Of a DNA stretch of 48,346 bases, positions 33,727 to 41,403 are shown piece after piece (the first letter of the stretch is position 1; every line of letters begins with the position of its first letter). The translations under genes were made by a program, and so were the position numbers. Source of the DNA: JBAXTU01 sp037130015 (GTDB lineage Bacteria; Patescibacteriota; Patescibacteriia; 2-01-FULL-39-33). The notes below the pieces were generated by a model that worked only from the letters and a program-made list of their open reading frames with translations, did not search any database and had not been told where the DNA came from. The stretch lies in the NCBI GenBank assembly GCA_037130015.1, contig JBAXTU010000006.1, forward strand, positions 1 through 48,346. Direction: 5' to 3'.

Positions 33727-34281
33727 ATGCCAAAAAAAATCATTATCGGTCTAGTCGGTGAAATCTCAGCTGGCAAAGACACGGTCGCTGATTATCTAAA
33801 AAAGAAATACAAAGGCGAAACCGTGAGTTTTTCCCAACCGCTCAGGAATATTTTGGATACTATGTATTTACCGCAAACCAGAGCCAATCTGGCCTGGCTG
33901 GGCATCACTCTCAGAGCAAAATTCGGCCAAGACATTTTAGCCAAAGTCATCACCGCGCAAACACAAAAAAACAAAGCCCAGATCATCACCTTATCCAATG
34001 TTCGTCTAATGTCAGACATTAAATATCTCAAAAAATTGCCACATTTTTTTTTGGTGCGCATTGATACTGATCAAAAAATCAGGTATAGCCGTCTCATTAA
34101 ACGAAAACAAAATACCGATGACAAATCAAAAACTTGGGAACAGTTTCTAGCTGATTCAAAGTTATCCACAGAAACAGCCATTCGCCAAGTGGCTAAATAT
34201 GCCAAATATAAACTAGAAAATAATGGCGATTTTAAAAATTTGTACCAACAAGTTGATGAATTAATCAAAAAACTAAAATGA
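33727..34281 (+). CDS. P-loop kinase, dephospho-CoA kinase/dNMP kinase-like
   Basis: 184 residues. Walker A is GLVGEISAGKDT (residues 8-19), followed by VADYLKKKY and VSFSQPLRNIL. This is the layout of the dephospho-CoA kinase and phage-type deoxynucleoside monophosphate kinase superfamily. IITLSNVRLMSDIKYLKK replaces the usual substrate loop, and FLVRIDTDQKIRYSRLIKR is the LID-like Arg-rich part. Its place right after dCMP deaminase and near tmk/thyA favours a nucleotide substrate, but this is inference. The stop overlaps the next start (ATGA). Confidence 0.72.
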   Translation: MPKKIIIGLVGEISAGKDTVADYLKKKYKGETVSFSQPLRNILDTMYLPQTRANLAWLGITLRAKFGQDILAKVITAQTQKNKAQIITLSNVRLMSDIKYLKKLPHFFLVRIDTDQKIRYSRLIKRKQNTDDKSKTWEQFLADSKLSTETAIRQVAKYAKYKLENNGDFKNLYQQVDELIKKLK

Positions 34282-34973
34282 AATTTACAGGTGAACAATA
34301 CGTACCCGGCCAAACCGACAAGACAATAGAAGACGAGCATCTAAGCCGTTATGAATTTGCTTCGCGGTATATCAAAGACAAAATTGTTTTAGATGTGGCT
34401 TGTGGCACTGGCTATGGCTCAAAAATCATGTCTAGCACTGCCAAGCAAGTTATTGGTGTGGATATCTCTGATGAAGTCATAAAATTTGCCAAAGAACATT
34501 ACCAAAATAACAACTTAGAATATTTTTGCCACGACAGTACTTCCTTGTTTTTTAGCGAACATTATTTTGATGTAATTATTTCTTTTGAAACAATTGAACA
34601 TCTTAGTGACAGTGACCGTGAATTATATCTAAAAGAAATTTGGCGTGTCCTTAAGGCTGGTGGCACATTTATTATTTCTACACCAAACAAAATTATCACT
34701 TCTCCTCACTCAAAAATACCAAAAAATAAATTCCATATCACTGAATACACAGCTGAAGACTTGAAAAAAATATTAAAAGACCATGCTCTTAATCCGGAAA
34801 AAATCTACGGCCAAAGGCAAATTAAAAAATCAATTAATAACTACTTAGCCAAATTATTTATGATGGCCACAGGAAAATTCAAAAAAACTTACCTTGAAGC
34901 TAGCGGGCCAAAAGTTGAAGAGATTAAAGACGGATTTGAAGCTACATATCTGGTAATTGTTTGTAAAAAATAA
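34278..34973 (+). CDS. Class I SAM-dependent methyltransferase
   Basis: 231 residues. Motif I VLDVACGTGYGSKIM, then VIGVDISDEVIKFAKEHY, FDVIISFETIEHLSD and LKAGGTFIISTPNK, the Methyltransf_11 order. The N-terminus MKFTGEQYVPGQTDKTIEDEHLSRYEFA matches the start of a methyltransferase group often found with glycan genes. It is translationally coupled to the kinase-like gene (ATGA overlap). The substrate is unknown and its tie to the nucleotide genes may be accidental. Confidence 0.86.
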   Translation: MKFTGEQYVPGQTDKTIEDEHLSRYEFASRYIKDKIVLDVACGTGYGSKIMSSTAKQVIGVDISDEVIKFAKEHYQNNNLEYFCHDSTSLFFSEHYFDVIISFETIEHLSDSDRELYLKEIWRVLKAGGTFIISTPNKIITSPHSKIPKNKFHITEYTAEDLKKILKDHALNPEKIYGQRQIKKSINNYLAKLFMMATGKFKKTYLEASGPKVEEIKDGFEATYLVIVCKK

Positions 34974-34987
34974 TTTTTTATATTTTT

Positions 34988-35018
34988 AAAAAACACTTAA
35001 TTTTATTGAGTGTTTTTT
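34988..35018 (+). terminator. Rho-independent terminator after the methyltransferase gene
   Basis: AAAAAACACT (34988-34997) pairs with AGTGTTTTTT (35009-35018) around an 11-base loop whose AA and TT can extend the stem. It is AT-rich but with a clear T-run, 15 bases past the stop. Confidence 0.75.
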
Positions 35019-35020
35019 AA

Positions 35021-35049
35021 TTGACATTTTTAATAATTTCTGCTAATTT
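35021..35049 (+). promoter_or_regulatory. Promoter of tmk-thyA
   Basis: Consensus -35 TTGACA (35021-35026), 17-base spacer and a weak -10 TAATTT (35044-35049). A TATAAA (35058-35063) downstream lacks a -35. It sits directly after the preceding terminator. Confidence 0.5.
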
Positions 35050-35097
35050 AGCCTTACTATAAACCGTACTTTACAACAAAAAAAGGAGAAAAACCTA

Positions 35098-35826
35098 ATG
35101 AAACCCACTCAAGGCACGTTAATTGTCATTGAAGGCGGTGACGGCAGTGGCAAACAAACTCAAACAGCCAAACTGGTTGAACGTTTGCAACAAACCGGCA
35201 AAACTGTCTTTACTATGGATTTTCCTCAATATGGAAAAACCTTAGGAGGAAAACTGGTCAGAAAATATCTTGACGGCGAATTTGGTGATCCTAAAAACAT
35301 CAACCCCATCATCGCTTCCATGTTTTATACTATGGACAGGATTGAATGTCTGCATGAAATAAGAAACAATCTTGAAAACGACGGCATCGTCGTTCTGGAC
35401 CGCTTTCAGACTGCCAACATTATCCACCAAGGCGCCAAATTTGTTTCTTCCGAATTTGATGACCCTTTTCACAATTCCGCTCTTAACTGTTTTGTTTATT
35501 TTTCAAATCAATTGGAATTTGAATTAATGAACATTCCGGAACCGAATTTGGTGCTTTATCTGCATGTTATACCCGAAGTAGCACAAACTCTCATGAATAC
35601 TCAAGGCAGAATCAAGGATGGACACGAATCCGATCTAAGATACATCAAAAAAGTGGAACAAGTGGCTCTTTGGGCTTGTAAGACTCAAGGCTGGAAAAAA
35701 ATTGAATGCTGTCCTGATGGTCAGACAATCCTGTCGCCGACAGAAATTCATGAACTGATTTGGCAAAAAGTTGATGCTCAAATCAAATTTCAAACTGCTG
35801 AAAGGAGAAATGAAGATGCAATGTGA
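35098..35826 (+). CDS. tmk: Thymidylate kinase
   Basis: 242 residues, longer than the usual 205-215. P-loop IVIEGGDGSGKQTQTAKLVERL at the N-terminus, TMDFPQYG, and VVLDRFQTANIIHQGAKF, the DR(Y/F) motif of dTMP kinases; FELMNIPEPNLVLYLHV is the conserved core strand. It makes dTDP from dTMP. GGAG lies 9 bases before the ATG, one of the few clear Shine-Dalgarnos on this strand. Its last 11 bases overlap the thymidylate synthase start, so the two steps are co-translated. Confidence 0.92.
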   Translation: MKPTQGTLIVIEGGDGSGKQTQTAKLVERLQQTGKTVFTMDFPQYGKTLGGKLVRKYLDGEFGDPKNINPIIASMFYTMDRIECLHEIRNNLENDGIVVLDRFQTANIIHQGAKFVSSEFDDPFHNSALNCFVYFSNQLEFELMNIPEPNLVLYLHVIPEVAQTLMNTQGRIKDGHESDLRYIKKVEQVALWACKTQGWKKIECCPDGQTILSPTEIHELIWQKVDAQIKFQTAERRNEDAM

Positions 35827-36802
35827 CAAAAAGACTTTTCCGACCCTGCATGTTGTCGGAGAAAACATTCCCCAAGCCTATTTTCGCGCTATTAAAGTGG
35901 TCTGGGAACATGGCTTATCCATTCGCACCCAATATGATCGCCAAGATGACGCAGGCAATTACATTGATCCGCCCAGCCGTGATGCGCGTGTGCTGATTGA
36001 GGTGAAAAATCCTTTTGCTCAGCCACGCTATCCGCCGATTTCGTTTTGTGAAATCGGAACCTATATAGCGGAAATTTTGGGCTTCAAAGACCATCGCGTC
36101 CTACCCATGGAAATGTTGGTCGGAACAGACCCAGTGCCAGAGCACATGAAAACCTGGTGGCCATATTCATACCACCAACGACTAACTGCTCATCCGGAAA
36201 CAAACGGTAATATCATTGATCAATTAGCCATGGCCGTTGAACTGGTAGCTCAGACACCACATACCCGTCGCGCCATGACTACCACAGCCGTGCCCAATTT
36301 GGATCCATTTCTCAAAGAAGACATTCCCTGCCTGCGTGAAATCCAATTGCGTTGTGTGGAGCAAACCGACGGTTCGCTTCTGCTTTGTCCCAGTGCCACT
36401 TGGCGTTCACGTGATTTATACAAAGCCTGGGGCGACAATATGATTGCTCTCACCTTTTGGATGCAAACAGTCGCCAAACAAATCACCAAACAAAATGGCC
36501 GTCGCACAGAACTTGGCAGTTGGGCTGATTACAGCGCCTCGCTCCATATCTACGGCCAAGACTTTGATAAGGTCGCCGGCAATTCTGAAAAAGGCTTGCA
36601 AAGCTTCTTTGACACGTTTGATGAAGAAACTTTCATTGCCCGTTCGCTCACCAGCGAAATGGCCGCGGAAATGCTGGTTATTCCCCAGCTTGAAGCTCTA
36701 CTCACCCCAGCCAGCCAAGCCAATTGGCAATTTCCAGACGAAACCCTTACAGCTATTCGTCAGCTCATTAATGACATCAAAAACAGCACACTTATCGTGT
36801 AA
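35816..36802 (+). CDS. thyA: Thymidylate synthase, ThyA family (archaeal-type branch)
   Basis: 328 residues from the ATG at 35816, chosen because AGGAG (35803-35807) is 8 bases upstream; ATGs at 35771 and 35810 are worse placed. The catalytic Cys is probably Cys172 in EDIPCLREIQLRC. SATWRSRDLYKAWGDN carries the R-S-R-D phosphate/dUMP-binding run and SWADYSASLHIYGQDF the conserved HxY region. The wording resembles archaeal ThyA more than the E. coli type. It should methylate dUMP with methylene-tetrahydrofolate. The first 150 residues are longer and more divergent than in E. coli. Confidence 0.82.
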   Translation: MQCDKKTFPTLHVVGENIPQAYFRAIKVVWEHGLSIRTQYDRQDDAGNYIDPPSRDARVLIEVKNPFAQPRYPPISFCEIGTYIAEILGFKDHRVLPMEMLVGTDPVPEHMKTWWPYSYHQRLTAHPETNGNIIDQLAMAVELVAQTPHTRRAMTTTAVPNLDPFLKEDIPCLREIQLRCVEQTDGSLLLCPSATWRSRDLYKAWGDNMIALTFWMQTVAKQITKQNGRRTELGSWADYSASLHIYGQDFDKVAGNSEKGLQSFFDTFDEETFIARSLTSEMAAEMLVIPQLEALLTPASQANWQFPDETLTAIRQLINDIKNSTLIV

Positions 36803-36824
36803 CCAAATATCCAAAAATATCCAC

Positions 36825-36855
36825 ATCCCTGAAACGCAAGTTTTAGGGATTTTTT
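36825..36855 (+). terminator. Rho-independent terminator after thyA
   Basis: ATCCCT (36825-36830) pairs with AGGGAT (36845-36850), and inside it AAAC pairs with GTTT around GCAA, with single opposed mismatches between the two helices. A T-run follows. It lies 22 bases after the stop. Confidence 0.85.
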
Positions 36856-36857
36856 AT

Positions 36858-36886
36858 TTGACTAAATCCCCTATTTTTTGTAGAAT
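36858..36886 (+). promoter_or_regulatory. Promoter of gatB
   Basis: -35 TTGACT (36858-36863), 17-base spacer, -10 TAGAAT (36881-36886), each 5 of 6 to consensus. It predicts a leader of about 25 bases without a Shine-Dalgarno before the ATG at 36919. Confidence 0.75.
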
Positions 36887-36918
36887 AAAGCCATATAAAT
36901 TACAGAAAATTATTTTTT

Positions 36919-38451
36919 ATGGCTATATATCAACCAGTTATTGGCATGGAAATCCACGCTGAGCTCCGCACTAAAAGCAAAATGTTCTGTTCCTGCCAAA
37001 ATGGCTATGAGCTTCAAGAAGAACCAAATAAAAACATTTGTCCGGTGTGCATGGGTCACCCCGGCACTTTACCTGTCATTAATTCTCAAGCTATTCGCTG
37101 GACCATACTGGTTGGTTTAGCGCTTGATTGTCAAATTGCTCATCAAACCAAATTTGATCGCAAAAATTATTTTTATCCTGACTTGCCAAAAGGCTATCAA
37201 GTTTCTCAATATGACCAGCCAATCACTTATGCTGGCAAACTAAAAATCGGCAATAAAGAAGTTGGGATTGTCCGCATTCATTTGGAAGAAGACACTGGCA
37301 AATTAATGCATGTTTCTGACGGAGCCAATGTGGATTTGAGTCGCGCTGGTACACCGCTAATAGAACTCGTCACCGAACCAACCATCAATTCCGCCATTGA
37401 AGCCAAAGAATTCTGCCAAACCTATCAACAAATTTTGCGCTATTTAGAAATTTCCGAGGCTGACATGGAAAAAGGCCAAATGCGTTGTGAAGCCAATGTC
37501 TCGCTTCAAGAAGCTGGAAGATTTGAAACTAAAGGCCCGGAAGTCAAACCTTTATTGGATTATAAATTAAATCCCAAAACTGAATTAAAAAATATCAATT
37601 CTTTTCGTGCTTTGGAACGCGCAATTGATTATGAAATAAAAAGACAAACCAAAGCCCTAGAAACTGGCGAAAAATTAGTACAAGAAACCCGCGGTTGGGA
37701 TGAAGCGCGCCAAGAAACTTTTTCCCAAAGAATCAAAGAAACAGCTGCCGACTATCGTTATTTTCCCGAACCGGATTTGCCACCGCTCCACATTTCCGAA
37801 GAAGAAATAAATAATCTCAAAGCTACTCTACCAGAATTACCTCAAGCCAAATTGGAAAGATTTGTGGCTCAATTTCGTTTTAATCTTGAAGATGCCAAAA
37901 TCTTAGTGTCTGATAAAAAAATTGCCACCTACACCGAAGAATGCATGTCCGAACTTATTGGCTGGCTAGCTGACCTGCCAGAAGTTGAAGGCACTGAAGA
38001 AGAAATATTAGCCAATGACGGACCAAAACTGGCCAAAATTGTTGGCAATTGGCTTATCAACAGGCTATTCAAACACTTAAATGAACAAAAAGTTTCTATC
38101 TCTGATTGTAAAATAACTCCGGAAAATTTTGCCGAGTTTATCTCACTTGTTTATCTAAACAAAGTCAATAATCTTTCAGCTCAAGAAATTTTGGAAGCCA
38201 TGTTTAATACAGGTGAATCACCAACCAGTATAATGGAAAACAAAAATCTTGGCCAAACCGACAATCGTGAAGAATTAAAAGAAATTATTACCAAAATTGT
38301 CTCTGAAAATCCCAAAGCTCTAGCCGATTTTAAGGCCGGCAAAGAAGCTTCATTGAAATTTTTGGTCGGACAAGTCATGGCCACTACCAAGGGCAAGGCC
38401 AATCCAAAATCAATTAATGAACTATTAATAGAAGAATTAAATAAGCAATAA
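36919..38451 (+). CDS. gatB: Asp-tRNA(Asn)/Glu-tRNA(Gln) amidotransferase subunit B
   Basis: 510 residues, slightly above the usual 475-480. Opens with YQPVIGMEIHAELRTKSKMFCSC, the zinc-binding cysteines continue in ICPVCMGHPGTLPVIN, and FDRKNYFYPDLPKGYQVSQYDQPI, the family signature, follows. YRYFPEPDLPPL begins the helical part, and the C-terminal YqeY-like tail (FLVGQVMATTKGKANPKSINELL) binds tRNA. It amidates misacylated tRNA with ammonia from GatA. gatA and gatC are not adjacent here, unlike many operons. Confidence 0.97.
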   Translation: MAIYQPVIGMEIHAELRTKSKMFCSCQNGYELQEEPNKNICPVCMGHPGTLPVINSQAIRWTILVGLALDCQIAHQTKFDRKNYFYPDLPKGYQVSQYDQPITYAGKLKIGNKEVGIVRIHLEEDTGKLMHVSDGANVDLSRAGTPLIELVTEPTINSAIEAKEFCQTYQQILRYLEISEADMEKGQMRCEANVSLQEAGRFETKGPEVKPLLDYKLNPKTELKNINSFRALERAIDYEIKRQTKALETGEKLVQETRGWDEARQETFSQRIKETAADYRYFPEPDLPPLHISEEEINNLKATLPELPQAKLERFVAQFRFNLEDAKILVSDKKIATYTEECMSELIGWLADLPEVEGTEEEILANDGPKLAKIVGNWLINRLFKHLNEQKVSISDCKITPENFAEFISLVYLNKVNNLSAQEILEAMFNTGESPTSIMENKNLGQTDNREELKEIITKIVSENPKALADFKAGKEASLKFLVGQVMATTKGKANPKSINELLIEELNKQ

Positions 38452-38463
38452 CCGCAAAATTAT

Positions 38464-39012
38464 ATGTCCATGTTCGGACTCAACGCCTTAGATAGAAAAT
38501 TCATGCCAAAAAACATCAAGTTTTCGGCTCTTTACAAGCATGGCGCCAGCGGTGAAATCACGCCAGCAGCCAAACAAGAAATCATGAATACTTTGGAAAA
38601 ATCAGGCTTGGACAAAGATCGTATCAATAAAATTGTATATAATGACCAGCCAGTACTGGTGGCAGAAATGAAAAAAATCGCCGACCATCTTTATACCAAT
38701 AAAATTTCCGGCTTTAGTAAAACTGGCGGTTTAGTAGATGAATTTATCAGGCATGAAGCCATTAAAGCTAGAAGCATTGATGCCAGAAAACACGACTACA
38801 TGTTGGAGTCAATGCAAGAAGGAACAACCTCAAAACAACCAGGTATAGTTGAAAGAATAACTTCTATTGGTGGCGATAGGACAAAAAAAGTCACCAGCTA
38901 TGGTGAATTTATTTCCAAACACACCTCAGAACAAGTTGATAAAATGAGTGGCAAAACCATTATGCCACAATCCGCTCCAAGCAATGTTAATCGTCCTAGA
39001 CCTGGATTTTAA
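38464..39012 (+). CDS. Hypothetical protein downstream of gatB
   Basis: 182 residues, not recognised. It is soluble, basic-acidic mixed and mostly helical in appearance, with no signal peptide or membrane segment. An ITPAAKQEIMNTLEKSGLDKDRINKIVY stretch looks like a small helical domain, and GLVDEFIRHEAIKARS another helix. The tail (SAPSNVNRPRPGF) is proline-rich and probably disordered. It starts 12 bases after gatB and shares its transcript, ending at the repeat/terminator at 39021-39057. No function is proposed. Confidence 0.7.
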   Translation: MSMFGLNALDRKFMPKNIKFSALYKHGASGEITPAAKQEIMNTLEKSGLDKDRINKIVYNDQPVLVAEMKKIADHLYTNKISGFSKTGGLVDEFIRHEAIKARSIDARKHDYMLESMQEGTTSKQPGIVERITSIGGDRTKKVTSYGEFISKHTSEQVDKMSGKTIMPQSAPSNVNRPRPGF

Positions 39013-39020
39013 CCCATACT

Positions 39021-39057
39021 GTCATCCCGGGCTTGATCAGGGATCCAGTATTTTTTT
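39021..39057 (+). repeat. Dispersed-type GTCATCCC...GGGATCCAG palindromic repeat, also a terminator
   Basis: ATCCC (39024-39028) pairs with GGGAT (39040-39044) and a T7 run follows at 39051-39057, so it can end the gatB transcript. The unit 39021-39048 closely resembles a palindromic repeat I know from many alphaproteobacterial and other genomes, whose translations contain CHPGLDxGSS. It also supplies the last three codons and the TGA stop of miaA on the other strand. Confidence 0.72.
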
Positions 39058-39990
39058 AATCTCTCCTTCTGCAGTTTTAAAATCACTCACCCAAATAATT
39101 TTATTATTGCGCTTAAACCAAGTAAGTTGACGCTTGGCAAAATGATGAATGTCATTTCTTAAATTTTCAACCAATTCACTGTAATTTATCTTTTTTTGCA
39201 AATATCTAGCCACCCAACGATATTCTAGACCAAATTCTTCCAGCCTTTTCCAACTAACTCCTCCACGACGGAGTTTTTTTATTTCACGCACCATGCCTTC
39301 TTTCAGTCGATCTTCTAAACGGCTGTCAATTTTTTGATAAATTTTTTCTAACGAAAAAGACACACCTAAAATCAAAATATCCCAATCAGGTGGATTTTGT
39401 TGATCTGATTCTGATTTTGTCTTGCCACTGCTAAAATAAATTTCCAAAGCTCGCTGAACCCGCCGACGATTTTTTTTATCTATTTTATTATAAGTGACTA
39501 GATCTATTTTTTTTAATTTTAAAAGTAATTGCAATAAAGACTGTTTATCTAATTTTTTTCTAATTTCAATTTCTTGTTTTTTTGATTTTTTATTTTCTCC
39601 AAACTGATAGCCATTAATAACAGCATCTATATAAAGTCCGGTTCCACCCACTAAAAATGGAATTTTGCCTTGTTTTTGCACATTTATTATGGCTCTGTAA
39701 GCCAATTTTTGGTACTTAGCAACATTAAAAGAAGTTTTGGGGCTAATTATGTCTATTAAGTGATATGGCACGCCTGAGGCCTTTTTTAGGCCTTTAATAG
39801 CCTTTTGAGAGCCATATTCTGACAAGTCTTTGCCAGTACCAATATCCATACCCCTAAAAACTTGCCTGCTGTCAGCGGAAATAATTTCACCATTAAACTT
39901 TTTAGCCAGCTTTACGGCTAGACGTGTTTTACCAGTGGCCGTGGCTCCCAAAACAATAACAAGTTTTTTATGTTGATTACTGTTTTCCAT
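39037..39990 (-). CDS. miaA: tRNA dimethylallyltransferase
   Basis: 317 residues from the ATG at 39990 (MENSNQHKKLVIV); a start at 40008 would only add MICYLY. P-loop is VLGATATGKTRLAVKLA, then ISADSRQVFRGMDIGTGK, PYHLIDI, FNVAKYQ and FLVGGTGLYIDAVI, all MiaA motifs. RRVQRALEIY and the RQLTWFKRN near the end are tRNA-binding. It adds the prenyl group to A37 of tRNAs reading U-starting codons. The final LDP and the stop derive from a dispersed repeat (39021-39048) that seems to have replaced the native end. Confidence 0.95.
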   Translation of the reverse strand: MENSNQHKKLVIVLGATATGKTRLAVKLAKKFNGEIISADSRQVFRGMDIGTGKDLSEYGSQKAIKGLKKASGVPYHLIDIISPKTSFNVAKYQKLAYRAIINVQKQGKIPFLVGGTGLYIDAVINGYQFGENKKSKKQEIEIRKKLDKQSLLQLLLKLKKIDLVTYNKIDKKNRRRVQRALEIYFSSGKTKSESDQQNPPDWDILILGVSFSLEKIYQKIDSRLEDRLKEGMVREIKKLRRGGVSWKRLEEFGLEYRWVARYLQKKINYSELVENLRNDIHHFAKRQLTWFKRNNKIIWVSDFKTAEGEIKKILDP

Positions 39991-40036
39991 ATATAAATAA
40001 CATATCATTATTAAGGTTTTTTGTCATTACAAAATA

Positions 40037-40064
40037 AAAAAATGCCAAAAAATCGGCATTTTTT
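40037..40064 (-). terminator. Rho-independent terminator of the Clp-like membrane unit
   Basis: AAAAAATGCC pairs with GGCATTTTTT around an 8-base loop. On the minus strand a T-run follows the stem, 27 bases after the stop of the 47-residue membrane protein. The symmetric A/T flanks might let it work in both directions. Confidence 0.82.
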
Positions 40065-40090
40065 ATAACCGAGAAAATTTCAATCGGCTT

Positions 40091-40234
40091 TTAGCGATAA
40101 AAAGAAACAAAAGCCAGAATTGTACCCAAGACTATTGTGACAGCCAATTCAACAGCAGTAATCACAGCCACCCGCTTAAGACTAATGCCGGTAGCAGTTG
40201 CTGTTTTTGGACTGGGCCAATTTTTTCTTTCCAT
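40091..40234 (-). CDS. Small single-span membrane protein (47 residues)
   Basis: Short reading frame from the ATG at 40234, one base after the stop of the upstream gene, to TAA at 40091. The protein starts MERKNWPSPKTATATG, has a basic spot (SLKR) and then one membrane segment of about 24 residues ending in FVSFYR. The positive N-terminal side suggests N-in topology. The tight spacing, the shared terminator downstream and clear membrane helix support a real gene. It is the last member of a three-gene unit with a membrane-anchored AAA ATPase and a bitopic protein. Function unknown; a small regulator or subunit of the ATPase is a guess. Confidence 0.72.
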   Translation of the reverse strand: MERKNWPSPKTATATGISLKRVAVITAVELAVTIVLGTILAFVSFYR

Positions 40235-40235
40235 A

Positions 40236-41378
40236 TTATTTGATAATGATTTTTATTTTATCTGTTGATCTTGGAATTTCATGACTCCAATATGGCGAAA
40301 TACGAACATCAACATTTTGGATCAAATCAGATTGCGCCAGTGATGACTTAACTTCGTCTAATTTTCTGCCAGCAAAATTACGCTTATCAAACAATGAATC
40401 ATTTGACTGCAATTTGGTATGAGCCAGATAAGTGGCTTTGATAAGCACGCCACCATCAAAATTATTATCGGCTATTACATAATCAAAATTTGATAAATCT
40501 ACACCGCCAATTAGATTGGTTATATTACTTTCGGTAATTTTTTTAACTAATAAAGATAATAGCTGATCTTGATTAATAACTAAAGAATTAGCAGTCACCG
40601 TTTCGGTCAGATTAAAACTGTCTGTAGTATCGCCAATTTTTTTGTCAGCTTTAACTTCTCCAATTTTAACAGAAATCTTACCACTGTCTGAAGTGTCAAA
40701 TTCAGCCTTAACCTCGTCTGATAAAGACTTAAATAAAGTATCTTGAGCCCTATTTAGATCGCCATCAGTGAAAACTTTTACACTTCTGGGACCAGTTGAT
40801 AAATCACCATCGGCTGTGGCATAAATTTTGTCTTGTAAACTGGCATTTAATTTAATAATAGTAAGATGCGAACCACTAGTAATTGTTGGCAAAGAAGTTC
40901 CTTCTTTAGGATAAACTTCGGCCATTACACTGCCACCGGCCGGAACCATAACAGTAGAATTGATCCGTACAATATTACCACCAGCATCAGCAAGCTGGGT
41001 TGTTTGCACTAATGGCTGATTTCTATTTGATTTGTTGATTATTTTAACCCGTCCAGCCATGGTTGATTGTATGGTTTTGGTGCCGAGCACGTCAAAAATT
41101 TGACTGTCAGTCTTTTGCTTAGTGACCACATAACCAGCTACCACATCTTTTTGTGATAATTCATCGGCAGTTGGATTTTGTTTAATTTGAATATCAAAAG
41201 ACAAAGTGACGTCTTTGGACTTGGCCGTGACAACAATAACAGCTTGACTATAAAAGAAAACAAATACAGCCACTAACAATACTAATGTCAGTGCAATAAA
41301 AGTGAAAGAAATATTGCGATAAAGATTTATTTTTGGCAATTCTTTTTTTTCTTTTTTGGGAATTATTTTTTTAGGCAT
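40236..41378 (-). CDS. Bitopic membrane protein with large outer domain, baseplate J-like fragment
   Basis: 380 residues from the ATG at 41378 (MPKKIIPKKEKKEL); the frame is open to 41534 but that overlaps the ATPase gene. A lysine-rich cytoplasmic end is followed by one membrane segment (SFTFIALTLVLLVAVFVFFY, about 25-45) and about 335 outer residues. GRVKIINKSNRNQPL then INSTVMVPAGGSVMAEVYPKEG resembles the baseplate J-like region seen in some CPR membrane proteins; that match is weak. The C-terminus (YVIADNNFDGGVLIK and NVDVRISPYWSHEIP) is beta-rich. Sandwiched between the AAA ATPase and the 47-residue protein. Confidence 0.72.
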   Translation of the reverse strand: MPKKIIPKKEKKELPKINLYRNISFTFIALTLVLLVAVFVFFYSQAVIVVTAKSKDVTLSFDIQIKQNPTADELSQKDVVAGYVVTKQKTDSQIFDVLGTKTIQSTMAGRVKIINKSNRNQPLVQTTQLADAGGNIVRINSTVMVPAGGSVMAEVYPKEGTSLPTITSGSHLTIIKLNASLQDKIYATADGDLSTGPRSVKVFTDGDLNRAQDTLFKSLSDEVKAEFDTSDSGKISVKIGEVKADKKIGDTTDSFNLTETVTANSLVINQDQLLSLLVKKITESNITNLIGGVDLSNFDYVIADNNFDGGVLIKATYLAHTKLQSNDSLFDKRNFAGRKLDEVKSSLAQSDLIQNVDVRISPYWSHEIPRSTDKIKIIIK

Positions 41379-41403
41379 AATTATTTTACAAGATGAATAA
41401 TTA

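Noticed and set aside
36444..36962. 172-residue plus-strand frame across the end of thyA and start of gatB
   Set aside because: It runs out of frame with both genes and through a terminator and promoter.
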